DNA of 64,000 nt from contig NZ_JRFE01000006.1 in assembly GCF_000756305.1 (NCBI RefSeq), positions 139,090 to 203,089 on the forward strand, given 5' to 3'. This stretch comes from Myxosarcina sp. GI1 (GTDB taxonomy: Bacteria > Cyanobacteriota > Cyanobacteriia > Cyanobacteriales > Xenococcaceae). Made by a program: the position numbers and the translations under genes. Below, piece after piece: positions 43,696 through 52,169 of this stretch. Each line of letters starts with the position of its first letter. Position 1 is the stretch's first letter. A model generated the notes under the pieces. The model was not told where the DNA came from. It did no database searches and saw only the letters and a list, made by a program, of their open reading frames with translations.

Positions 43696-46206
43696 ATGTT
43701 TATACGCAAACTACTTTTGAGGTTGACAAACAAAGATCCTAATCTAGATATTTACAATCGAAATTATATTCTATCAATTTTGTTTGTCACCATAATTATT
43801 ACTTTTATTCTGTCAATAATTAGACGTTTGGGTGGTTTGCAACTATTAGAATTAACCGCCTATGATTGGATGGTAAATTTACATACCAAAAATAAACTCG
43901 ATACTAAACTGTTAGTAGTTGAAATTACAGATGCAGATATCGAACAATTAAATCGCTGGCCTATTGCCGATGCTACATTTGCTAAATTATTGCAAAATTT
44001 ACAACAATATAATCCTAAAGCGATTGGTTTAGATATATATCGCGATATTACACATCCTCCTGGTAGTCTTGTCTTAGCTCGACAGTTGCAGCGAGAAAAT
44101 GTAATAACTATTGAATATCTCGGTAGTGGTGAAAATCGTGTTAGCTCGCCGCCTGGAGTACCAGAAGAACGAGTTGGGTTCAATGATATAGTTTTAGATG
44201 TCGATGGCGTACTGCGACGCAACTTAATGTATGCTCGTTTGGGCGATCGCGACTTATATTCTTTTGCCTTGCGTTTGAGCTTACTGTATTTGCAAGACCG
44301 CCAACTCGAATTTCAAGTAAATCCAGACTCTTTAAAAATTGGCGACAAAATTATAACTCGTCTCAAACCTAATTCTGGAGGCTACCAAATGCCCCCTTCG
44401 GAAGCTGTAGGGTGGCAGATTTTACTTGACTATAGTTACCCTAATGTCGCTCGCAGGATCTCATTGACTGAAGCTCTATCAGGCAAACTAGAACCAGATT
44501 TGGTAACAGACAAAATAGTTATTATTGGTACGAGCGCACCGAGTATTAAAGATATATTTTATACGCCCTATCATGGCTCTAAAGCTTTGATGCCTGGAGC
44601 TATAGCTCATGCTCACATGGTCGGACAAATTTTAGGGCTGGTATTAGATGAAAGGAGACAGTTTTGGTTTTGGTGGGAGTGGACTGAAACTGTTTGGATT
44701 TGGGGTTGGTCTTTAGTAGGGGCGGTAATTGCCTGGAAATTAAGACATCCTCTATCAATTGCCGGGGCTGGATTTTTTTCAGCGATCGGACTATGGAGTA
44801 TCTGTTCTCTTGCCTTTGTTTTCTCAGGTTGGATTCCTTTGGTTTCTCCTATGCTGGCGTTTCTCTTGAGTAGTGGATTGGTACTAGGGTACAAAGTTCT
44901 ATATACTCTTTTTTACGATTCTCTGACTGGACTGCCCAATCGCTTGATGTTTGCCAGACAGCTAACGCAACTCAAGCAAAACAATCAGTTCGTAAATGGT
45001 ACAATTGCCGTTTTGTGTCTCGATCTCAATCGCTTTAAGTTAATTAATGAAGGTTTGGGATATGAAGCTGGCGATCGCCTTTTAATTTATACTGCTCGAC
45101 GTTTAAAAAAATATTTGAATGCCAAAGCAATTTTAGCCAGAATTGGCGCGGATGAGTTTGGAATTGCCTTCAAAGTTACCGATGGAAGCACAGAAGCAAT
45201 CGATTTGGCAACCGAAGTCGAAAGCGAGTTAGCTACGGAGTATCGGCTAAAGGAACAAACTGTTTTTATTTCAGTTAGTGTCGGACTGGCGATCGCGCAG
45301 CTTCAAGAAGATTTTAGTCCCGAAGAATTAATTCGTGCCTCTCATACCGCAATGTATAAAGCTAAAGCTTCTGGCAAATCACGCTATCAAATCTTCGCTA
45401 ATAAAATGCACGAACAGGCATTTAAAAGATTAGAACTAGAGGCAGATTTACAAGAAGCAATTGTCAATTGCGAATTTGAACTTCATTATCAGCCGATTAT
45501 TTCTCTGATAACAGGACAGCTTGCAGGTTTTGAAGCTTTAGTACGTTGGCAATCTCCTAAAAGGGGCTTTGTTTCTCCTGGAGCATTTATTCCGATAGCC
45601 GAGGAAACAGGTTTAATCGTGCCGTTAGGAAAGTGGATTTTAGAGACGGCATGTTGTCAGCTAAGTCAATGGCAACAGCAGTTCGATGGCAACGATTCGT
45701 TATTAATTAGCGTCAATCTTTCTAGCCGCCAGTTTGCACAACCCGACTTAGTAGAACAAGTCGAACATATTTTGGTATCGAGCAATCTAGATGCCAAAAA
45801 TTTAAAATTAGAGATTACTGAAAGTATGGTGATGGATAATGTAGAGGATACTATTGTTTTACTCAATCGGCTTAAAAATTTGGGTATCAAGTTAAGTATG
45901 GACGATTTTGGCACGGGATTTTCTTCTTTTAGCTATTTGCATCGGTTTCCGATGGATACTTTAAAAATAGACCGCTCTTTTGTCAGTAATATGAGCAATG
46001 GTACTAAGAATCAAGAAATAGTTAGTACCATTGTGATGCTGGCTCATAAGTTAAACATGGATGTAATTGCCGAAGGAATTGAAACCGAGACTGAAAAGCA
46101 AATTTTACAAAGTTTAAACTGTGAATACGGACAGGGTTATTTTTTTGCCAAACCTTTAACTATAGTAAATGCCACCAAACTACTAGCTGACAAAAAAAGT
46201 TGGTAG
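43696..46206 (+). CDS. CHASE2-GGDEF-EAL protein, predicted cyclic di-GMP phosphodiesterase
   Basis: An 836-residue membrane sensor. After one helix (LSILFVTIIITFILSII) comes an extracytoplasmic CHASE2 domain (about 50-310, with ELTAYDWMVN and IVIIGTSAPSIKDIFYTP), then about three helices (315-400). A GGDEF domain (about 405-570) has the signature changed to IGADEF, so cyclase activity is doubtful. The EAL domain (about 580-830) keeps FEALVRW, ITESMVMDN, MDDFGTGFSSF, TLKIDRSF and AEGIET, so phosphodiesterase activity is likely. It overlaps or abuts the next CHAT gene, so the two are coupled. Confidence 0.9.
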   Translation: MFIRKLLLRLTNKDPNLDIYNRNYILSILFVTIIITFILSIIRRLGGLQLLELTAYDWMVNLHTKNKLDTKLLVVEITDADIEQLNRWPIADATFAKLLQNLQQYNPKAIGLDIYRDITHPPGSLVLARQLQRENVITIEYLGSGENRVSSPPGVPEERVGFNDIVLDVDGVLRRNLMYARLGDRDLYSFALRLSLLYLQDRQLEFQVNPDSLKIGDKIITRLKPNSGGYQMPPSEAVGWQILLDYSYPNVARRISLTEALSGKLEPDLVTDKIVIIGTSAPSIKDIFYTPYHGSKALMPGAIAHAHMVGQILGLVLDERRQFWFWWEWTETVWIWGWSLVGAVIAWKLRHPLSIAGAGFFSAIGLWSICSLAFVFSGWIPLVSPMLAFLLSSGLVLGYKVLYTLFYDSLTGLPNRLMFARQLTQLKQNNQFVNGTIAVLCLDLNRFKLINEGLGYEAGDRLLIYTARRLKKYLNAKAILARIGADEFGIAFKVTDGSTEAIDLATEVESELATEYRLKEQTVFISVSVGLAIAQLQEDFSPEELIRASHTAMYKAKASGKSRYQIFANKMHEQAFKRLELEADLQEAIVNCEFELHYQPIISLITGQLAGFEALVRWQSPKRGFVSPGAFIPIAEETGLIVPLGKWILETACCQLSQWQQQFDGNDSLLISVNLSSRQFAQPDLVEQVEHILVSSNLDAKNLKLEITESMVMDNVEDTIVLLNRLKNLGIKLSMDDFGTGFSSFSYLHRFPMDTLKIDRSFVSNMSNGTKNQEIVSTIVMLAHKLNMDVIAEGIETETEKQILQSLNCEYGQGYFFAKPLTIVNATKLLADKKSW

Positions 46207-46259
46207 CTAGTTTGTTTGCAACCAATTTTGATAATAATTTAAATAATTTTTATAGCTAT

Positions 46260-48872
46260 ATGTTTTCTCAACTCAAACAACGTTGCCTGTCGTTGTTAGT
46301 CTGTCTGGCGATGGGATTGAGTCTTAGTTTACTTGCCGCTAATTACAATGCTCTACACGTTGCCGCCAATGAACCTCCAACCATAGAAGAACGCTCGGCA
46401 GTAACTTGGGAAAGACAAGGACATAAGTTTTACTCGCTCGAACGCTTCGATCGCGCTGTAGAGTTTTGGGAACGAGCAGTAAAGATATATGCTACCAAGG
46501 GAGAAATACTCGCTCGCAGTAGAGTTTTAGGTAACTTAGCTCTGGCTTATGCTCGATTGGGAGCTTGGCAGCAAGCAAAAAACAATATTGCTGTCAGTTT
46601 AGAGTTATTAAACAGCAATACAGAGCTAGACGAGGGAAAACGCACTAAGGTTTTAGCCCAGGTATTAAACAATCGGGGAGTTTTACAGTTAACAACTAGT
46701 CAAACAGAAGCAGCGATCGCTTCCTGGCAAGAGGCACTCGATAATTATCGAACTGTCGGAGATAAAGCAGGAGCGATTAGAGCTACTCTCAATCTTGCCA
46801 ATGCTTATAAAAACATAGGTTTATATCGTCGCGCTTTAAAAACTTTGCGTCAAATTACCGCCGAACTCAAACAGCAGCCAGATTCAGCTATTAAAGCGGC
46901 AGGCTTGAGAAGCTATGGCGAAATCAATCGGATCGTGGGCAATTACGAGCGATCGCGGCAAATTTTAGAACGCAGTCTGGCGATCGCCACAAAAATAGAT
47001 GCTTCCTCAGAAAAAGTTAAAACTTTGTTGGCGTTGGGAAATACTTGGGAAGTAATAAACGATAACCAACAGGCACTGGAGTTATATTATCAGGGACTAA
47101 AAATTTGCTACAAAGATTTGGCTTGTAAACGCAGCGAACTACCGTTACAAATCAATTTAGCTCAGTTTAATTTACTTTTGGAAACTAAGTATTGGTGGCG
47201 AAGTATAGCTTTAATTCCCGAAATTAAATCTCGTCTGGTTACAAACGGCAATCGTACTAATTTATACCAGCAGATTAATTTTGCCCGTAACTTAGTTGAA
47301 TTACGTCAGCGAAAACGCCATGCCTCGGCATCATTTAACACCGTTCCAACCTGGGCAGAAATTGCCGAAATTATTGCTAATGCTAATAGTAGTGCTGTAG
47401 CCCTGGGAGATAGAAGGGCTGAGTCTTATACTTTGGGTTTTCAAGGTCAGATCTACGAACAACAGCAACAATGGGATAAAGCACGTTTGGCGACCGAAAA
47501 AGCCTCGCAAATAGCTTTAGAAATTGATGCCCCTGAAATTAATTATTTATGGCAATGGCAACTCGGTAGAATTAGTCAGGCACGACAAGACCGAGAGAGC
47601 GCGATCGCTCATTATACTGGAGCGGTAGAAGCAATTAAGTTACTCAGTCAAAATCTAGCAGCCATAAACTCCGATCTTCAATACTCTTTTCGCGATAGTG
47701 TCGAACCAATCTATCGCGGTTTGGTTAGCTTGCTGCTATCAAATTCTGCTGTCGGTCAAACTGACTTGGAACGAGCCAGAAATGTTATCGAGTCACTACA
47801 AATTGCCGAATTAAATAACTTTTTTCGAGAAGCCTGTTTAGATGCTCAACCAATAAAAATTGAAAGTCTCGATAGCAAAGCGGCAATAATTTATCCAATT
47901 ATTTTAGAAGATCGTCTGGAAGTAATTTTAAGTTTGCCAGGAAAACCCCTGCGCCAGTACACAACTGCAATCTCCAGCGATAAATTGGAAACAATCATCG
48001 AGCGGTTTAAGCAAGATATTGTAGTCCGTAGCCGTCGCAATTTTTACACTCCAGCCAGCCAGCTATACGATCTATTAATTCGTCCCGCAGCTAAAGATTT
48101 AGCTGGCAGTGGCGTTGATAATCTTATTTTTGTTCCCGATGGAGCTTTACGCAATATTCCACTAGCAGCTTTATATGATGGTCGAGAGTATCTTATCGAG
48201 CAATACAGAGTAAGTATGACTCCAAGCCTACAGTTGTTAGCTCCTCGCTCGTTAGATCGAGTAAAGTTTAAAACCGTTGCCGCAGGACTTTCAGAACCAA
48301 CACAGGGCTTTTCTGGTTTAAATTATGTAAATCGAGAACTATCGGCAATTAAAGCCGAGGTAAGTAACGGTAGTGTAGTGTTGATGAATGACAAATTTAC
48401 GTCTCAAGCACTAGAACGCGAAATTAAATTTACTAATTATCCCATCGTACATATTGCTACTCACGGTCAGTTTAGCTCCAGCCTCGAAGACACGTTTTTA
48501 CTGGCTTGGAATAGTAAAATACAGATTGGCGAACTCGAACACATTTTGCAAACTAGAACTCCAACTTCCCAAAAGGCGATCGAACTGTTAGTGCTTAGTG
48601 CCTGTGAAACTGCGGCAGGTGATAAACGGGCAGCTTTGGGTTTAGCTGGAATTGCAGTACGTGCTGGAGCTAAAAGTACTCTCGCAACTTTGTGGTCGGT
48701 TAACGATCTGACTACGGCTGAGTTGATGAGCCAGTTTTATCAAGAGTTAACTACTAAAAACACTACTAAAACTGAGGCAATCAGACAAGCACAACTAAGC
48801 TTGTTGCATAGCCGTTGGCATCGACATCCATATTACTGGGCTCCCTATGTTTTACTAGGCAACTGGCTTTAA
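46260..48872 (+). CDS. CHAT-domain caspase-like protein with TPR repeats
   Basis: An 870-residue exported protein. I start it at ATG 46260, which gives a clear signal peptide (CLSLLVCLAMGLSLSLLAA); the longer frame from TTG 46200 would bury this. TPR repeats fill about residues 40-460. The C-terminal CHAT protease domain (about 560-870) has the catalytic His in IVHIATHGQFSS and Cys in VLSACETAAGDKR, with AGIAVRAGAKSTLATLWSV after. It would be a periplasmic or outer-surface cysteine peptidase. It follows the CHASE2-EAL gene directly and resembles the protein at 54231-56870. Confidence 0.88.
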   Translation: MFSQLKQRCLSLLVCLAMGLSLSLLAANYNALHVAANEPPTIEERSAVTWERQGHKFYSLERFDRAVEFWERAVKIYATKGEILARSRVLGNLALAYARLGAWQQAKNNIAVSLELLNSNTELDEGKRTKVLAQVLNNRGVLQLTTSQTEAAIASWQEALDNYRTVGDKAGAIRATLNLANAYKNIGLYRRALKTLRQITAELKQQPDSAIKAAGLRSYGEINRIVGNYERSRQILERSLAIATKIDASSEKVKTLLALGNTWEVINDNQQALELYYQGLKICYKDLACKRSELPLQINLAQFNLLLETKYWWRSIALIPEIKSRLVTNGNRTNLYQQINFARNLVELRQRKRHASASFNTVPTWAEIAEIIANANSSAVALGDRRAESYTLGFQGQIYEQQQQWDKARLATEKASQIALEIDAPEINYLWQWQLGRISQARQDRESAIAHYTGAVEAIKLLSQNLAAINSDLQYSFRDSVEPIYRGLVSLLLSNSAVGQTDLERARNVIESLQIAELNNFFREACLDAQPIKIESLDSKAAIIYPIILEDRLEVILSLPGKPLRQYTTAISSDKLETIIERFKQDIVVRSRRNFYTPASQLYDLLIRPAAKDLAGSGVDNLIFVPDGALRNIPLAALYDGREYLIEQYRVSMTPSLQLLAPRSLDRVKFKTVAAGLSEPTQGFSGLNYVNRELSAIKAEVSNGSVVLMNDKFTSQALEREIKFTNYPIVHIATHGQFSSSLEDTFLLAWNSKIQIGELEHILQTRTPTSQKAIELLVLSACETAAGDKRAALGLAGIAVRAGAKSTLATLWSVNDLTTAELMSQFYQELTTKNTTKTEAIRQAQLSLLHSRWHRHPYYWAPYVLLGNWL

Positions 48873-48906
48873 CCGCTTCGCGGTAGCTGTTAGTTGATTA
48901 TCTAGA

Positions 48907-48962
48907 GACAGACTAAAGACTAAAGACTTTAAAAAAAGCTAAAGGCTTAAAGCTTAAAGCTT
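48907..48962. repeat. Heptanucleotide repeats
   Basis: GACTAAA twice then GACTTTA (48911-48931), and GCTTAAA twice then GCTT (48945-48962). Both have a period of seven, the form of cyanobacterial short tandemly repeated repetitive (STRR) sequences. They lie between the CHAT and NDH-2 genes; the convergent gap also has a small ACCGCTTCGCGGT palindrome at about 48871-48883. Confidence 0.6.
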
Positions 48963-48965
48963 GTT

Positions 48966-50336
48966 TTAGTTTTCTGCTAGCTGATATTGAGAGGTTTTGG
49001 CTTTTGACTGCGATTCTGAAACTAAAGGGGTTTCGGTAATCAAACGCGCACCTCGTCCCAGGGTAATGTAGTTCCACGCCCACTGAATCATCACGATGAG
49101 TTTGTTATCAAATTCAATTAAAAAATAGATATGAGCAAATACCCAAATCAGCCAAGCTAAAAAGCCCGAAAGTTGGGCAAAACCCAAATCGACGACAGCT
49201 TTATTTTGTCCGATTACTGCCAGACTACCAAAGTCATAGTACTTAAAGGCTTCTACGGCTTGACCTCTAACGCGTTTGCCAATCAGTTTGGCAACATACT
49301 CCCCTTCTTTAATGGCTACGGGTGCAACTCCAGGCAAAGGGCGATCTCCCTGATGGGAAAAGTTAGCCAAATCTCCGATAACAAAAATGTCGGAATATTT
49401 CTTGAGACTCAAATCTGGCTCGACCATAACTCTACCTACTCTGTCTAGTTCTGCTTCTGCTTTTTCTGCCAAAATTCTGCCCATAAAAGAAGCTTTGACC
49501 CCTGCCGCCCATAAAACAGTATGTGCTTCAATTTTATTAGTATTTTCCCCTTGGCGAAATGTTACCGTGTTATTGGTGATGTCAGTCACTAAAGTTTTAG
49601 TTTGAATTTCAACACCCAACTTTTCTAAAGCTTGTCGTGCTTGAGCCGAAGACTCTGGTGGGTAGGGAGGTAAGATACGATCCATCCCTTCAAACAATAC
49701 AACTTTAGCTTGGGTAGTATCGATATCGCGAAAATCACCACAAAGAGATTTGTAAGCAATTTCGGCGATCGCACCAGCTAATTCTACGCCAGTCGGACCA
49801 CCTCCCACGACCACAAATGTTAGTAAAGCCTGTTTTTTTTCGGGATCTGATTCTTTTTCGGCGGCTTCAAATGCCATAAAGATGCGGCGACGCATTTCTA
49901 GAGCATCTTCTACGGTTTTTAGTCCTGGTGCCTCGGTTTGCCACTGGTCGTTACCAAAGTAGTGATGGCTTACTCCCGTAGCAATCACCAGCGTATCGTA
50001 GTTTAATTCTTTTTCGCTCTCTAGATAAACTTTTTTGGCTTCGGGATCGATATCTACTACTTTATCGAGCAATACCTGGGTGTTTTTATGTTTACTCAAA
50101 ACTACTCGCAAAGGAGAAGCAATATCGGCGGGTGACAAACTTCCAGTAGCTACTTGGTAGAGCAATGGCTGAAACAAATGAAAATTACGCTTGTCGATCA
50201 AAGTTACTTTAACTGGAGCATGCTTTAGAGATTTTGCAGCATATAGTCCGCCAAAGCCGCCACCGATGATTACTACGTGGGGAACCGACGATACTGGCTG
50301 TGTATTTTGTCTATTGTTTGTCAGGACAGTTTGCAT
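48966..50336 (-). CDS. Type II NADH dehydrogenase (NDH-2)
   Basis: A 456-residue flavoprotein that passes electrons from NAD(P)H to quinone without proton pumping. The FAD motif is VVIIGGGFGGLYAAKSL, the NADH motif is FVVVGGGPTGVELAGAIAE, and the DIFVIGDLANF segment completes the flavin site. The quinone-binding and membrane-anchoring C terminus (LSGFLAWLIWVFAHIYFLIEF) is present. Cyanobacteria have several ndb paralogues; I cannot tell which this is. Unlike the fragment at 35080, it is full length. Confidence 0.92.
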   Translation of the reverse strand: MQTVLTNNRQNTQPVSSVPHVVIIGGGFGGLYAAKSLKHAPVKVTLIDKRNFHLFQPLLYQVATGSLSPADIASPLRVVLSKHKNTQVLLDKVVDIDPEAKKVYLESEKELNYDTLVIATGVSHHYFGNDQWQTEAPGLKTVEDALEMRRRIFMAFEAAEKESDPEKKQALLTFVVVGGGPTGVELAGAIAEIAYKSLCGDFRDIDTTQAKVVLFEGMDRILPPYPPESSAQARQALEKLGVEIQTKTLVTDITNNTVTFRQGENTNKIEAHTVLWAAGVKASFMGRILAEKAEAELDRVGRVMVEPDLSLKKYSDIFVIGDLANFSHQGDRPLPGVAPVAIKEGEYVAKLIGKRVRGQAVEAFKYYDFGSLAVIGQNKAVVDLGFAQLSGFLAWLIWVFAHIYFLIEFDNKLIVMIQWAWNYITLGRGARLITETPLVSESQSKAKTSQYQLAEN

Positions 50337-50647
50337 GAGAATTAATATAGTTTGAGAACAATATATCGAGGGGCGACTTGGCAGAACTAAGGTTTCAAAT
50401 CGCTTATAAATAAATATATATTAACTTTAATTAACTAAAGCGAAGAAAAATTACATTTTACCGTTAGTAATTTAAAATATTGCGATTGACTATATTAATA
50501 TCTTGAAATTTATAATTTAGATGTAGTTAATCGAACAATAAGTGAGGGCAAAAGGCAAAAGACAGAAGGCAGAAGGTTTTGGGTTCTAAAAAAGAAAAAG
50601 TTTAAAATAAATAATTAGGTAATGGAGCAAACCCACAAGCGATCGCC
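50337..50647. other. Intergenic region with heptad repeat
   Basis: A 311-base gap. It holds the promoter of the NDH-2 gene reading left. At 50546-50576 the sequence runs GGCAAAA, GGCAAAA, GACAGAA, GGCAGAA, a degenerate heptanucleotide repeat of the STRR kind. Nothing else is recognised. Confidence 0.5.
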
Positions 50648-50970
50648 ATGCCGCTAAAAACTACCTTCGACATTCTAGATTTCTGGTTTGATGAAGCAAC
50701 CGAAACAGTGTGGTTTAAAAAAGATTTGCTGTTCGATCGCCAAATTAAAGAAATTTTTCTCGATACTTACAAACTCGCTGCCGCAGTTGATTTAAGCGAG
50801 TCGCAAAATAACCCAAAAAAGTTTTTAGTTTGATTAGGTTGACCTAGCTCATAAAGCACAAAGAAATTATCGATCGCTTTGGCAGATTTCCCCATTGCAA
50901 TCAAATTCTGGGTAGAGAATCGACAGCAGCAGAAAAACTGTTTTTAACTCAGCCTGGTTCGAGTTTTTAG
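50648..50970 (+). pseudogene. DUF924 protein gene with large internal deletion
   Basis: The first 55 codons from ATG 50648 are a good DUF924 start (ILDFWFDEATETVWFKKD, FDRQIKEIFLDTY). The frame then ends. About 40 bases later, in a different frame, the C-terminal block of the same family appears (DRFGRFPHCNQILGRESTAAE, then KLFLTQPGSSF) and stops at 50968-50970. Some 80 to 100 middle residues are gone. Its end overlaps the 3' end of the methyltransferase gene by a few bases. Confidence 0.75.
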
Positions 50971-51923
50971 TAGGGTTTAATCCCAATTAGAGTACGGTGG
51001 CGCGGATCGCTAGCTACTGTTGTTTTATAGTCAAAACCTACTTGCTGCATTGCCGCTTCGAGATCGAAAGTATAATAATCATCACTCCAGGGTTCGGTGC
51101 TTTTCATCAGGGTAAATAGTACGGGAGGAAGATTTTGAATTACAGGAGAAGCAGGATCGTTATCTACGATGCCGATGACTCCTCCTGGTTTGAGAATTCG
51201 CAGCACTTCTTTAAAGATGGCGGTTGTTGCCTGGCGGGGTAGTTCGTGCAGTACAAATTGAAGAGTTACGAGATCGAAGGAATTACTAGGCAATCTGGTA
51301 TCTTCTGCCAAACCGTGTAGCCAGCGAGAAATTTCTTGCTGTTTGTCGTTAATTTTGGCGACTGCCAACATATAGGGAGATAAATCCAAACCGACAGTGC
51401 GCGGAGAACTATTTTGTTTGGCTGCAACGTAATGATGTAAGGCTAAAGTAGAAATACCTACCGAACAACCCAAATCGAGAATATCCGTCAGGCGATCGCC
51501 AGTGTATCTGGCTACTATATCGTAAAAACTGTGTCTTAATCTGGTATGTGCCGTTTGCCAGGTCAATTTTTCATCTTTCCAAACTCGTAAGGGCATTGAA
51601 TAGGTAGCTGATGTCGCTTCAAAGGCTGCCTCCCAGCAAAGATTACCGCGATCGTAAGCGTGAAAAGGGACTAAATAATAGTCGGGGTAGACTAGCTTGT
51701 GGTTGGTAACTGAATCTAACAGTGCCTTGGCTTCTGACTGCTCTAACTCTCGATAGTTTTCGCGCCAGGATATGCCATTTTTCTCAGCAGTTTTAATAAT
51801 TACCTGTCTAGCTTGATGTTTCATCAAACTGTATATAGGTTTAGTTCGGATTGCTAAATTGACCAAGCGAGATAAAATGTCGTCGCCTGCCCAAGATGGC
51901 TTTAACTTGTGGGTTTGAGACAT
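50967..51923 (-). CDS. SAM-dependent class I methyltransferase
   Basis: A 318-residue protein. An N-terminal helical part of about 125 residues precedes a Rossmann methyltransferase domain with motif I ILDLGCSVGISTLALH (around residues 145-160), the acidic VGLDLSPYML, and the motif FDLVTLQFVLHELP. ALRILKPGG-type VLRILKPGGVIGIVD follows. It is of the ubiquinone/menaquinone or small-molecule methyltransferase kind; the substrate is unknown. Related cyanobacterial proteins share the extra N-terminal part. Confidence 0.85.
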   Translation of the reverse strand: MSQTHKLKPSWAGDDILSRLVNLAIRTKPIYSLMKHQARQVIIKTAEKNGISWRENYRELEQSEAKALLDSVTNHKLVYPDYYLVPFHAYDRGNLCWEAAFEATSATYSMPLRVWKDEKLTWQTAHTRLRHSFYDIVARYTGDRLTDILDLGCSVGISTLALHHYVAAKQNSSPRTVGLDLSPYMLAVAKINDKQQEISRWLHGLAEDTRLPSNSFDLVTLQFVLHELPRQATTAIFKEVLRILKPGGVIGIVDNDPASPVIQNLPPVLFTLMKSTEPWSDDYYTFDLEAAMQQVGFDYKTTVASDPRHRTLIGIKPY

Positions 51924-52169
51924 AGCTATAGATAGTTGGTACGTAGTTATTGTATCGATCTGGCTAAAGCTCAGTACAAATTATTTAAAAAAAATAAAGT
52001 TGTTTTTAATTTAGTTATTTATATTGAATAAAAAAATAATTTCTAGTTAATAACACTGAGCCATTTAATTTTTAAATAAAAGAATCTAGAGTATTTTCTT
52101 ATATGTTTTCGCTCATATAGAGCTATAAATGATGGAGATATAGTTGACAAACAGGTTGTCAATAGATAG

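Noticed and set aside
46200-46259. Twenty-codon N-terminal extension of the CHAT protein from TTG 46200
   Set aside because: It overlaps the preceding gene and would bury the signal peptide that begins at ATG 46260.
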